DNA of 64,000 nt, from assembly GCA_019636615.1 (NCBI GenBank), contig JAHBXF010000002.1:870001-934000 (forward strand). Direction: 5' to 3'. The notes beneath the pieces were generated by a model that had not been told where the DNA came from, made no database searches, and saw nothing but the letters and a program-made list of their open reading frames with translations. How positions within the stretch are numbered: the first letter of the stretch is position 1; each line of letters opens with the position of its first letter. Origin of the DNA: Phycisphaeraceae bacterium. Its GTDB lineage: Bacteria; Planctomycetota; Phycisphaerae; Phycisphaerales; UBA1924. This document shows positions 8,902 to 17,368 of this stretch, one piece after another. The translations under genes were made by a program, and so were the position numbers.

Positions 8902-9441
8902 ATGCCTACTCGTACCGCAGCAAGAAACACCTATCGCCTGCTCCTGATTCATGGCGGGAGCGAACTGGTCTGGCTCGCCCCCCCGGCTCGGCGGTGGAGC
9001 CAATCACAGTTTGGATACACCCTGATTGTGCAGGTTGCGAAGGGACTCCACGCGTTCACGCTCTACCACGGCGACACCGAGGTATCCGAGGTTCTCTGTC
9101 ACCCAGGGGTCGCCAGTCTGAACTCTGCCGCTGCTTGCGCGATCACGCCCCGTAACGAACCGGACTCGGTACCGCCGTTGTATTTGGGTGGCGTACGGGT
9201 TCACGCCAACCTCGAATCGGAGTCGTTGAGCCCCCATGAATACAGCGAAACCTTCGCGGACCTGATGTCACACGGTGAATCACACCGGGCTCAGATCGCG
9301 GCATGGCGCGACTGCCACGGCAAGAACGCCAGCATGGTGTTCGTGCGAATACTGCGTCGCGAAGTGCAGGCCGAGGGGTATCACCTCAATGCGTCATCCG
9401 GGATTGTGATTCGCACGCAAACAAACTACGCCCTCGCGTGA
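8902..9441 (+). CDS. DUF2617-like protein (tentative)
   Basis: The 179-residue protein is divergent from the HEAT-like gene. The pattern of a beta-rich first half (YTLIVQVAKGLHAFTLYHGD), a central GGVRVHANLESESLSPHEYS stretch and an end with FVRILRREV then VIRTQT resembles my recollection of DUF2617 proteins, which end in a similar charged-beta/KTQS block. I cannot align it, so the assignment is tentative. No signal peptide or membrane segment is visible and the function is unknown. Confidence 0.6.
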   Translation: MPTRTAARNTYRLLLIHGGSELVWLAPPARRWSQSQFGYTLIVQVAKGLHAFTLYHGDTEVSEVLCHPGVASLNSAAACAITPRNEPDSVPPLYLGGVRVHANLESESLSPHEYSETFADLMSHGESHRAQIAAWRDCHGKNASMVFVRILRREVQAEGYHLNASSGIVIRTQTNYALA

Positions 9442-9488
9442 GCCTGCATGGTCTGGGCATCCGGTCTGAGCCCACAGGCCCCGGCGCG

Positions 9489-9494
9489 TACCAT
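9489..9494 (+). promoter_or_regulatory. Possible -10 box in the ileS upstream region
   Basis: TACCAT lies in the 235-base gap before ileS. If used it would give a GC-rich leader of about 180 bases. I found no T-box or other riboswitch motif in this leader. The support is positional only. Confidence 0.25.
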
Positions 9495-9676
9495 TCCCCC
9501 CTTCCGGGGCGGGCGATGCGCACTGCTGTCGTGCCACGGGCGGATCGAGAGCCATGCGGGCGCATGCCGCGCGGGGCTTTCGGGGGTCCGAGTCTGTCTC
9601 TCGGGCCCTGCCGAACACCGAGTAGCACGGCCCCGACGCAGGCCGATGAGCGGCTGTGCAGGGGAAGAGTCAGACC

Positions 9677-12600
9677 ATGAGTCAAGAGAACACGCCAGTA
9701 TCGACGACCTCGACGGAACCCCCCCGCGATGCGGAAAAGAGCCGGTACCGGTCCACGCTGAACCTGCCCAAGACCGCCTTTCCGATGAAAGCGAACCTGG
9801 TGCAGAACGAGCCGGCAAGCATGAAGCGCTGGCAGAAGATCGGCGTGTATGAGAAACTGCGCAGCGCCCGCCGGGGGCGAGAGCGGTTCGTCTTCCATGA
9901 CGGCCCTCCCTACGCCAACGGCTCGATCCACCTCGGGCACCTCTTCAACAAGTGTCTCAAGGACTTCGTGGTGCGGTCACGGTCGATGATGGGCTTTGAC
10001 GTGCCGTACGTGCCGGGCTGGGACTGCCACGGACTGCCGATCGAGCACAAGGTGATGACCGAACTGGTCGAGGCCGGCAAGCACGAGAAACTCAAGACGC
10101 TCGACCCCTGGACGAGGCGCGCCGCGGTTCGTCGCGAGTGCCAGAAGCACGCCGAAAAGTACATCAAGCACCAGGCGGGGCAGATGCAGCGGCTGCTGAC
10201 CGTCGCCGACTACGCCAACCCGTACCTGACGATGGCCCCCGCGTTTGAAGGCGCCACGCTGAACGTGCTCGCCATCCTCCTCGAACGCGGTCTTGTTTAT
10301 CGCGCGCTCAAGCCTGTGCACTGGTCGATCGCGAACGAAACCGCGCTGGCCGAGGCGGAACTTGAGTACTACGACCGCGAGGACCACTCGGTGTACGTCG
10401 ATTTTGAAGCCGCCGACGCGCACGCTGTCTACGACGCCTTCGGTCTGCCCCCCGAATCCGATGACGACGAGGAAGACGAGAGCGACACGGAAGAAGAATC
10501 GACCACGCTTCCCAGGCCCGGCGTCCGCCCGAACCAGCGCCCGTGCTTCATGATCTGGACAACGACGCCTTGGACACTGCCCGCCAACGTCGCCATCGCG
10601 GTGAACCCCAAGTTCGAGTACGCGCTGGCATGGATCGATGGAAACGTGACGGTGCTTGCGGCCGATGCGGTGGAACGTGTGGCCACGCGGGCCGGCAGCG
10701 AGCGGTTTGTTGAAATCGCCCGAGCACCGGGGCGAAACCTGTTAGGCCTTGCATACCGGCACCCGTTCGTCGACCCGGCACGCGGCGAGGGAGCCGCGGC
10801 CCTGATCACAGGCGACGCCCCGCACAGCACGGGTCAGCCGCGCCAGTTCTTTGTCGTGGGCGCCGAGTATGTGACGCTCGAGGACGGCACCGGGCTTGTG
10901 CACACGGCGCCCGGGCACGGCGAAGAAGACTACACGACCGGCCTTCGCGAAGGGCTGCCTGTGTATTGCCCGGTTCGCGCCGACGGCTCGTACGACGACT
11001 CGGTGCCCGCGTGGCTGCGCGGCATGTCTGTGTGGGATGCCAACGCGAAGGTCACGCAGCACCTGCGCGACAGCGGGCACCTCTTCTACAGCCACATGTT
11101 CACGCACTCTTACCCGCACGACTGGCGCAGCAAGACCCCCACGATCTTCCGGTGCACCGAACAATGGTTCGTCGGTGTCGATAAGCCCTTCTCCATCTCT
11201 GGGGAACAGCCCCAGAGCCTGCGCCAGCGAGGGCTCGAAACTACCGCTGAGGGAGTGCGATTCGTCCCCGAGTGGGGCCGAAACCGCCTGCGCGGCATGC
11301 TCGAGTCGCGGCCCGACTGGTGCATCTCGCGCCAGCGTTCGTGGGGACTGCCGATCCCCGCCTTTGAAACTCCCGACGGGGCCACGTTCATGACGAGCGC
11401 CAGCGTCAGGGCCGTGGTTGAGGTGATGAGCACGAAGGGTTCGGACACCTGGTTCTCGATGTCGCCCTCGCAGCTGCTCGCGTCTTATTCGCCGCAGCAA
11501 GACGAACAACTCCAGCCGGAGATCAAGGCCTCGCTTGCCTCGGGCTCCCTCACGCTCGACTCGTTGCGCAAGGGCGGTGACATCCTGGACGTGTGGTTTG
11601 AGTCCGGGTCTTCGTGGTATTCATGCATGCTCTCGCGCGGGCTCGGGTTCACGCGCACAGACCACGCCGACCGGGTAGACCTCTATCTTGAAGGGTCAGA
11701 CCAGCACCGCGGCTGGTTCCAACTCTCGCTGCTGCCGGGGCTTGGCGTGCTGGGCGTGCCCCCCTTCAAAACGCTCCTCACGCACGGGTTCATCGTCGAC
11801 CGTGACGGCCGAAAACTCAGCAAGAGCCGCCCGGATGCCAACCGCTACGAGGTTGACAACCTGTGCGCCGAGTTCGGTGTTGATGTCATGCGCTGGTGGG
11901 TTGCTTCGCTTTCGTACGAGAACGATGTGAAAGCCGACTTGGAGTTGTTCGGCCTCGCGGGCGAGAGTTACCGCAAGGTGCGGAACACCCTCAGGTTCAT
12001 GCTCAGCAATCTTTCAGACTACGCGCCCGGGCCTGATGATGGCGCGGGGGGCACGCACGCCCCCGGTGTCGCGGCCGCATCGATCGACGCCTGGGTGCTC
12101 AGCGAGTACAACCGCGTCGCGGAGGTCGTGATCCGCGGGTACGAACAGTTTGACTTCAAGACCGCGCACAAGGCACTCTTTGACTTCTGCAACACCACAC
12201 TCTCGGCAGATTACCTTGGCGCGGTGAAAGACCGGCTCTACTGCGACGCCCCCGATTCGGCCCGTCGCCGCAGAACGCAGGCGACGCTGTGGAACCTGAC
12301 CGACGGCCTGTGCAGGCTGTTGGCGCCGGTGCTCTGTCACACCGCCGACGAGGCCTTCCGCTCGCTTTGGAAGGCGAGCGAGAGCGACGATCGCTGCGTG
12401 CACACGCTCGAGTTCATCCGCGAGTTCAAGGCCGCGGCCTCCCCGGCGTGGGCGGGCATTCCCGCGGTGCGCGAGGCGGCCAAGTCCGCCCTGGAGAAGG
12501 CCAAATCCGACATGGGCGTTGAAAACCCGCTGGATGCAGGGATTGAACTGCCCGACCCCAACAGGATCCTCGCCGATATCGACCCCGTTGATCTGGCCGA

Positions 12601-12775
12601 TCTGCTGGGCGTGAGCGAAGTCCGGCTCTCGCCGACGGCCGGTGACGTGCGTGTGCTCGACCTGCGCGATCGGCCGCGGTGCGAGCGTTCGTGGAAACGC
12701 GACGGCACCGTGAAGAAGCGCCGCGACGGCGGAGAACTGAGCGACCGGGACGCGGCGGTTCTCGGGCTTGCCTGA
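9677..12775 (+). CDS. ileS: Isoleucine--tRNA ligase
   Basis: This 1032-residue class I aminoacyl-tRNA synthetase charges tRNA-Ile. The HIGH-type motif is PYANGSIHLGH (residues 78-88) and the KMSKS loop is GRKLSKSRP at about residue 713. The CP1 editing domain contains WTTTPWTLP and HTAPGHGEEDY. Two features are odd. An acidic insert (PESDDDEEDESDTEEES, around residue 260) sits in CP1. The C-terminal zinc-binding module is degenerate: CERS replaces CxxC near residue 1000 and the later CxxC position reads SDRD. GGGGAAG precedes the ATG at 9677. An upstream in-frame GTG at 9656 is less likely. Confidence 0.97.
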   Translation: MSQENTPVSTTSTEPPRDAEKSRYRSTLNLPKTAFPMKANLVQNEPASMKRWQKIGVYEKLRSARRGRERFVFHDGPPYANGSIHLGHLFNKCLKDFVVRSRSMMGFDVPYVPGWDCHGLPIEHKVMTELVEAGKHEKLKTLDPWTRRAAVRRECQKHAEKYIKHQAGQMQRLLTVADYANPYLTMAPAFEGATLNVLAILLERGLVYRALKPVHWSIANETALAEAELEYYDREDHSVYVDFEAADAHAVYDAFGLPPESDDDEEDESDTEEESTTLPRPGVRPNQRPCFMIWTTTPWTLPANVAIAVNPKFEYALAWIDGNVTVLAADAVERVATRAGSERFVEIARAPGRNLLGLAYRHPFVDPARGEGAAALITGDAPHSTGQPRQFFVVGAEYVTLEDGTGLVHTAPGHGEEDYTTGLREGLPVYCPVRADGSYDDSVPAWLRGMSVWDANAKVTQHLRDSGHLFYSHMFTHSYPHDWRSKTPTIFRCTEQWFVGVDKPFSISGEQPQSLRQRGLETTAEGVRFVPEWGRNRLRGMLESRPDWCISRQRSWGLPIPAFETPDGATFMTSASVRAVVEVMSTKGSDTWFSMSPSQLLASYSPQQDEQLQPEIKASLASGSLTLDSLRKGGDILDVWFESGSSWYSCMLSRGLGFTRTDHADRVDLYLEGSDQHRGWFQLSLLPGLGVLGVPPFKTLLTHGFIVDRDGRKLSKSRPDANRYEVDNLCAEFGVDVMRWWVASLSYENDVKADLELFGLAGESYRKVRNTLRFMLSNLSDYAPGPDDGAGGTHAPGVAAASIDAWVLSEYNRVAEVVIRGYEQFDFKTAHKALFDFCNTTLSADYLGAVKDRLYCDAPDSARRRRTQATLWNLTDGLCRLLAPVLCHTADEAFRSLWKASESDDRCVHTLEFIREFKAAASPAWAGIPAVREAAKSALEKAKSDMGVENPLDAGIELPDPNRILADIDPVDLADLLGVSEVRLSPTAGDVRVLDLRDRPRCERSWKRDGTVKKRRDGGELSDRDAAVLGLA

Positions 12776-12781
12776 ACTCCC

Positions 12782-12812
12782 CCCGCCTCCGGGCGGTGGC
12801 GGCGGGCTTTGC
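12782..12812 (+). terminator. Possible terminator after ileS
   Basis: CCCGCC (12782-12787) can pair with GGCGGG (12801-12806), followed by CTTTGCTT. The U-tract is imperfect, so this is a moderate candidate. Confidence 0.4.
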
Positions 12813-12931
12813 TTGAGTCGTTCCGGTGCGACAGGCGCATCCCTCAGCAACCGTTCTCGGGCCGGGGTGTGTTGCCCACACGCAACATTCGGCCCAAGTG
12901 CCGGGTCGATCCGGCCGATCCGCACTGCGAT

Positions 12932-13801
12932 ATGAGCGCGCACGCCGACGACGCCAGACAACCGCAGGCTTTCTCGAAACCCGCGCCGGGGGTGCGTCCC
13001 TCGCCCGAGGCCACGTACGCCGCCGTAGACCGCCTGATCGGGCTGGTCCAGGACATCGATCATCTGCTCGGAGACTCGATGCATTCGCTGACCCAGGCGA
13101 GTGTGATGATGGCCCGCCACGCGACCGTGCTCGGCAGCGGCCCCGGGGCCGAGGTGCTCCGTCAACTGCGTGAAGCCTCGGACAAACTCGAAAAAGTGAG
13201 CGAACTGGTGCACGCCGCGCTGCAAGGGCGGGCGGTGCCTCTTGGCTCGCCGCTGCTGAGCCGCGCTCGGCCCATCACGCTGCGCGAAGCCATCGAGCAC
13301 GCGGCCGAGGTGCTCTCGCCGATGATCAGGTCGAGCAACACCCGTGTCAGGTTGCAGGTGCCCGACGACATCGGCGCTTCACCGGCCGGCACGATATACA
13401 CGGTCGTGCTCAACGGCCTGCAGAACGCCATTGAATCTATCCAGCGTCGCAGCGGAGAAGGCCACATCACGGTCACTGTCCGGCCCGACACAGCCCCTGC
13501 CCGGGCCACATACGGCAAGGATGCGAGGCCCTGGTACTGCCTTGAGATCATCGACGATGGCGTGGGCCCGCCCACGCTGCACAACTCTGACCGCGTGTTC
13601 GACCTTGGATACTCGACCAAGTCACGCGGCGCCGGCGTGGGCCTGGCCGTGGCGCGAAGCGTGATCCAGAGCATGGGAGGAACGATCGAACTTTTCCCAA
13701 ATCTCGACAAGGCGCCCTCGGGTACGAAGGGCGCTGTGCTTCGGGCTAGGTTCCCAAGCCCCGATGCCGCGTCGAACATCCGCATCGGCGGCGCGGCCTG
13801 A
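12932..13801 (+). CDS. Histidine-kinase-type ATPase protein, partner of the following regulator
   Basis: The 289-residue protein ends in a GHKL ATPase domain: an N-box-like VLNGLQNAIES, G1 IIDDGVGPP and G2 GAGVGLAVARSV. The N-terminal region (residues 25-120) is helical, contains DIDHLLGDSMHSLTQ, and shows no transmembrane segment or PAS domain, so it is cytoplasmic. A canonical H-box (H-E/D-x-x-N/T-P) is not visible. The sigma54-type regulator begins 73 bases downstream, so the two probably form a signalling pair of the NtrB/NtrC kind. Whether it truly autophosphorylates is open. Confidence 0.82.
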   Translation: MSAHADDARQPQAFSKPAPGVRPSPEATYAAVDRLIGLVQDIDHLLGDSMHSLTQASVMMARHATVLGSGPGAEVLRQLREASDKLEKVSELVHAALQGRAVPLGSPLLSRARPITLREAIEHAAEVLSPMIRSSNTRVRLQVPDDIGASPAGTIYTVVLNGLQNAIESIQRRSGEGHITVTVRPDTAPARATYGKDARPWYCLEIIDDGVGPPTLHNSDRVFDLGYSTKSRGAGVGLAVARSVIQSMGGTIELFPNLDKAPSGTKGAVLRARFPSPDAASNIRIGGAA

Positions 13802-13874
13802 TGCCGCAGCTCACCCACTTCAGCCCTTCCGCCTCGGGCAGACGACCCCTCACGAGCCGGGACAGCGCTTCTGG

Positions 13875-15335
13875 ATGAAAACCACACCCACAATGCAGCA
13901 GGCGACGGACGGGCGAAGGGCAAGGGTGCTCGTCATCGACGACGACGGCATCTTCAACGCTTCGCTCGTCGAACTCTTCGCGCGCCACGGCCACGATGCC
14001 CTCGGCGCGGCCGACGGTCAGGAAGCGGTGCGCCTCCTGGCCGAAGCGCACGAGGCAGGCAGACCGTTCGATCTTGCCACGTGTGACCTCGGGCTGCCCG
14101 ATATCGACGGGCACGAACTCATCGCCGAGATCGTGCGAGCACACCCTCGGATGCCCCTGATCGTGCTGACGGGGCTCGAGTCCGTCACGGCCGCCGTTGA
14201 AGCCCTGCGGACAGGCGCCGCGGACTATCTGGTCAAGCCCGTTGTAGCCGCCGAACTCATGGCGAGTGTGGCGCGTGCGCTCAGGCAGCGTGTGCTCGTC
14301 GCCGGCGCACCCGAATCGAACGCCCAGACACCCCACGCCGACCCCCTGGGTGTGGTGATGGGCGACGACCCGCGCATCGCCAAGGTGCTCGAGATCGTGC
14401 GGGCGGTTGCGCCTGTCAAAACCACGATCCTGATGACAGGCGAGAGCGGCACCGGCAAGAGCATGCTCGCGCAGGCCGTCCACCGCCTCAGCCCCCGGCG
14501 CGAGAAGCCCTTCGTGGAACTCTCGTGCGGGAGCATCCCTGAAACACTGCTGGAATCTGAACTCTTCGGCCATGTCAAGGGCGCTTTCACCGGGGCTCAC
14601 GCGGACAAGGTCGGACGCTTCCTCGCGGCGAATGGAGGAACGCTCTTTCTGGACGAGATCAACTCGGCCTCACCGGCGATGCAGTTGAAACTCCTCCGCG
14701 TGCTGCAAGAGAAGCGGTTTGAACCGGTCGGCTCGTCGCAGACGATCGAAGTTGACGTGCGTGTGGTGCTCGCGACGAATCAGCCGCTGGAAGACCTGGT
14801 GGCGGCAGGGCTCTTCCGGCAAGACCTCTACTACCGCATCAATGTCGTGACCATTCATCTGCCGCCGCTGCGCGCTCGCCGGGGTGATATCCCGCTGCTG
14901 GCCGAGGGGTTCCTGCGGAAACAGGCCGCGGAACTCTCCCGGCAGATCATCGGCTTCTCGCCGCGGGCGATGGCAGCGCTCACGGCCTATCCCTTCCCGG
15001 GCAACATCCGGGAACTGGCCAACGTCGTCGAACACGCCGCGGTGTTGAGCAAAGGGCAGATCATCGAACTCGACGACCTGCCAGAGACGCTCCGCGATGG
15101 GCGCGGCGCCCACTTTTCGGCGGTGACGAGCGACGCCCCTCTGGCCCGTGAGTTGCCTTGGGTGCCGATGACCCTTGAAGAAGCCATGAGAGAGCCCGAG
15201 AAGCAGATTCTGCTGCGTGCGCTTCGCGCCAACGAATGGAACCGCCAGCGAACCGCCGAGCAGTTGGGCATCAACCGCACAACCCTGTACAAGAAGATGA
15301 AGCAACTCGGGATTGATCTCCGCGAAGCGGCCTGA
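13875..15335 (+). CDS. Sigma54-dependent response regulator, NtrC family
   Basis: This 486-residue activator has three domains. The receiver domain (about residues 15-135) carries the acidic pair VIDDDG, the phospho-acceptor aspartate in TCDLGLPDIDG and the lysine in LVKPV. The central AAA+ domain has Walker A GESGTGKS, the sigma54-contact loop GAFTGA and Walker B GGTLFLDEI. The C-terminal Fis-type HTH is in RQRTAEQLGINRTTLYKKMK. It activates sigma54 promoters when phosphorylated. Its targets are not evident; no -24/-12 promoter was recognised in this window. Confidence 0.95.
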   Translation: MKTTPTMQQATDGRRARVLVIDDDGIFNASLVELFARHGHDALGAADGQEAVRLLAEAHEAGRPFDLATCDLGLPDIDGHELIAEIVRAHPRMPLIVLTGLESVTAAVEALRTGAADYLVKPVVAAELMASVARALRQRVLVAGAPESNAQTPHADPLGVVMGDDPRIAKVLEIVRAVAPVKTTILMTGESGTGKSMLAQAVHRLSPRREKPFVELSCGSIPETLLESELFGHVKGAFTGAHADKVGRFLAANGGTLFLDEINSASPAMQLKLLRVLQEKRFEPVGSSQTIEVDVRVVLATNQPLEDLVAAGLFRQDLYYRINVVTIHLPPLRARRGDIPLLAEGFLRKQAAELSRQIIGFSPRAMAALTAYPFPGNIRELANVVEHAAVLSKGQIIELDDLPETLRDGRGAHFSAVTSDAPLARELPWVPMTLEEAMREPEKQILLRALRANEWNRQRTAEQLGINRTTLYKKMKQLGIDLREAA

Positions 15336-15366
15336 ACACGCAGACGCCCTCGTCGCCCGGGCGACT

Positions 15367-15372
15367 TACTCT
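15367..15372 (+). promoter_or_regulatory. Candidate -10 box (TACTCT) for truD
   Basis: TACTCT ends ten bases before the truD ATG, with no Shine-Dalgarno sequence between them. The same hexamer stands six bases before the start of the phosphoesterase gene at 40952 on the other strand. Confidence 0.4.
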
Positions 15373-15382
15373 CCGGGCGGCC

Positions 15383-16603
15383 ATGACGATCCGCCGCATA
15401 CCCGAAGACTTTGTGGTTCGCGAGGTGCTCACCAGCGCCCGGGTGTTCTCGTCGTCTCGCGGAGCACGCGACCGCTACGCGGTGTACAGGCTCTCGAAGC
15501 AATCATTGACAACACCAGAAGCCGCTTCGCTCCTGGCCCGACGGCTTGGGGTGCGGGGCGCGGACGTGACCCACGCGGGGCTCAAAGACAAGCACGCGAG
15601 GTGCATGCAGCACGTGACCGTGGCGATGCCCACGCGCGGCACACCGCTGCAGCAAACGGCCGACGAGCGCTGGGACGCGTGCTTTCTTGGTTGGACCGAC
15701 CGGCCGTTGACCGCGGCGGATATCAGCCACAATGAGTTTGAGATCGTTGTTCGGGATCTTCTGCCTCACGCCGCGCAGGAGATGGCCCGGCGCGCCAACC
15801 TGCTTGAACTCACCGGCACGAGGGGCGCCACCGCGGGGCGAACTCTCGCCGTGATGAACTATTTCGGCGATCAGCGGTTCGGCTCGGCGCGGCACGGCGG
15901 GGGGTTTGCCGCGCAACGTCTCGTCCTTGGCGACTTTGAGGGCGCGCTGCGCCTTCTCATCGGCACGCCCGCACGCAAAGACACGGGGGCTCGAAGGGCC
16001 CTGACGCGTGCTCTGGCTTCGAACTGGGGTTCGTGGGAGGCCGCGATGACCGGCCTGCCACGCACGCCAGAGCGCCGGCCGGTGGAGACGCTCGCGGCGG
16101 GGGGGAGTTTCGCGGACGCGTTCGGATCGTTGCCCAGGTCGCTCGCGCTGCTGTGCGTAGAGGCGTACCAATCGTGGCTCTGGAATGCCGTGGCGCGCAC
16201 CATGTGCGAACTCGGGCGGGCAAGCGGCATCGAGGTGCTGACGGCCGACGATGACTTTGGTGCCATGCACTTCCCCATCGCCGAGTCGATCCCTGACACA
16301 TGGTTCACCGCTCAAGTACCCTATTTTTCGCCCGGTTTGAAGTTCGCGCCGCCATGGGAAACGGCGGGCAGACTCGTGCTGGAGACCGAGAAGATCAGCC
16401 TTGATGCGCTGAGGGTGCCCGGGTGCGACTGGCTTGAGTTCCGCGCCGTGGTGCGTCCTCTCGTCATTCAAGCGCAGAGATTCGAACTCAGGCCGCCTGA
16501 AAAGGACGATCTCGGCCGGCGCGGCAGGCTCAAGCGTTGCCTGAGTTTCTCACTTCCCAGAGGGTCGTACGCGACGACGCTCCTGCGAGCGCTGGGGCAG
16601 TGA
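15383..16603 (+). CDS. truD: tRNA pseudouridine(13) synthase, TruD family
   Basis: TruD isomerises U13 of certain tRNAs. The 406-residue protein begins with the family's IRRIPEDFVVRE N-terminus and has the catalytic-aspartate motif HAGLKDKHARCMQHVTV. The segment NYFGDQRFGS is the second family signature. The insertion typical of TruD proteins is present between the two halves. The 3' end overlaps the convergent DtxR-family gene by 54 bases. Confidence 0.94.
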   Translation: MTIRRIPEDFVVREVLTSARVFSSSRGARDRYAVYRLSKQSLTTPEAASLLARRLGVRGADVTHAGLKDKHARCMQHVTVAMPTRGTPLQQTADERWDACFLGWTDRPLTAADISHNEFEIVVRDLLPHAAQEMARRANLLELTGTRGATAGRTLAVMNYFGDQRFGSARHGGGFAAQRLVLGDFEGALRLLIGTPARKDTGARRALTRALASNWGSWEAAMTGLPRTPERRPVETLAAGGSFADAFGSLPRSLALLCVEAYQSWLWNAVARTMCELGRASGIEVLTADDDFGAMHFPIAESIPDTWFTAQVPYFSPGLKFAPPWETAGRLVLETEKISLDALRVPGCDWLEFRAVVRPLVIQAQRFELRPPEKDDLGRRGRLKRCLSFSLPRGSYATTLLRALGQ

Positions 16604-17296
16604 CCCCTCAGAGGGCAGAACGCAGAGCATCTCGCCAGCGGTGCGTGCGATGGTGAGCGTGTGGCCGTCGTCCCGGTCGGCGCCATCGATGCAGACCCTG
16701 ATGGTGCCCGCGACAGCGCAGTTGCCCAGGATGTGCAGGCACGAACCGGGCCGCAGGCCCGACTGCCCCGCGAAGCGGAGAAACTCCTCCGACTGGTCGG
16801 CGACGCGGGTGATCCGGACGCGCTCTCCCTGGGCACACTCTGACAGCCGGCGCTCCTGGCCGGTAGCCGGATGCGCACTCCCGCCTCTGGGGATGGGGTC
16901 GCCGTGCGGGTCTGCGTGCGGATATCCCAGGTGCGCATCGAGGCGCTCGAGCACTTTGTCGGAGATCGCGTGCTCGAGCCTTTCTGCCTCTTCGTGAACC
17001 TCGGACCAGTCGAGCCCGAGAACGGTCACCAGGAATGTCTCGATGACTCTGTGGCGGTGCAGAATGGCCAGGGCGATGCGCCTGCCCTTGGGCGTCAGCC
17101 GCACGCCGCCGTAGGGCTCATACCGGGCCAGCCCCTGGGCGCTGAGCCGCTTGAGCATGGACGTGACCGTGCCGGGCGTGACGGCCAGCGCCGCGGCCAC
17201 CTCTCCGGCCGAGGCGAAGCGAGAGGGGGACGCGCCCTCGATGGTGAGGATGGCCTTGAGATAGTTCTCGACGGTGATGGAGGTCGAATCCGGCAT
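16550..17296 (-). CDS. DtxR/MntR-family metal-dependent repressor
   Basis: This is a 248-residue iron/manganese-dependent regulator. An N-terminal winged helix (residues 1-65, with AAALAVTPGTVTSMLKRL) is followed by the dimerisation and metal-binding domain and then an SH3/FeoA-like domain (GERVRITRVA...GLRPGS). Relative to DtxR, the ligands H79, E83, H98, E105 and H106 appear in HRHRVIE, VHEEAERLEH. The C102 position is glutamate, as in the manganese sensor MntR. The N-terminal acidic ligands of Bacillus MntR are replaced (VENYLK). It is divergent from the transporter operon it presumably represses when metal is plentiful. Confidence 0.9.
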   Translation of the reverse strand: MPDSTSITVENYLKAILTIEGASPSRFASAGEVAAALAVTPGTVTSMLKRLSAQGLARYEPYGGVRLTPKGRRIALAILHRHRVIETFLVTVLGLDWSEVHEEAERLEHAISDKVLERLDAHLGYPHADPHGDPIPRGGSAHPATGQERRLSECAQGERVRITRVADQSEEFLRFAGQSGLRPGSCLHILGNCAVAGTIRVCIDGADRDDGHTLTIARTAGEMLCVLPSEGSLPQRSQERRRVRPSGK

Positions 17297-17309
17297 CTGA
17301 TCTCACGGA

Positions 17310-17338
17310 ACCATAGGGTGCCACTCTTGACTTGTACA
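17310..17338 (-). promoter_or_regulatory. Candidate promoter of the DtxR-family gene
   Basis: Read leftward, TGTACA (17338-17333) and TATGGT (17315-17310) are separated by 17 bases, and the ATG follows 13 bases after the second box. The -35 abuts the -35 of the divergent transporter promoter, so one bound repressor could control both. Confidence 0.45.
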
Positions 17339-17368
17339 CATCATGACGATAGATTTTGACATGTCAAA
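17326..17368 (+). promoter_or_regulatory. Promoter and palindromic operator of the metal-uptake operon
   Basis: TTGACT (17327-17332), a 17-base spacer and TAGATT (17350-17355) form a good sigma70-like promoter. A perfect 14-base palindrome, TTTGACATGTCAAA (17355-17368), covers the end of the -10 and the ATG at 17361. A weaker copy, CTTGACTTGTACAC (17326-17339; 9 of 14 matches), overlaps the -35. This fits metal-loaded repressor binding at two sites 29 bases apart. The match to any published MntR site was not tested. Confidence 0.65.

Noticed and set aside
9495-9676. T-box or other riboswitch in the ileS upstream region
   Set aside because: I looked for a T-box-like TGGNACCGCG element and paired specifier stem and found none. 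The stretch is simply GC-rich.
12014-13300. Minus-strand frame opposite ileS and the kinase gene
   Set aside because: It spans two real genes and their gap; there is no motif or ribosome-binding site.
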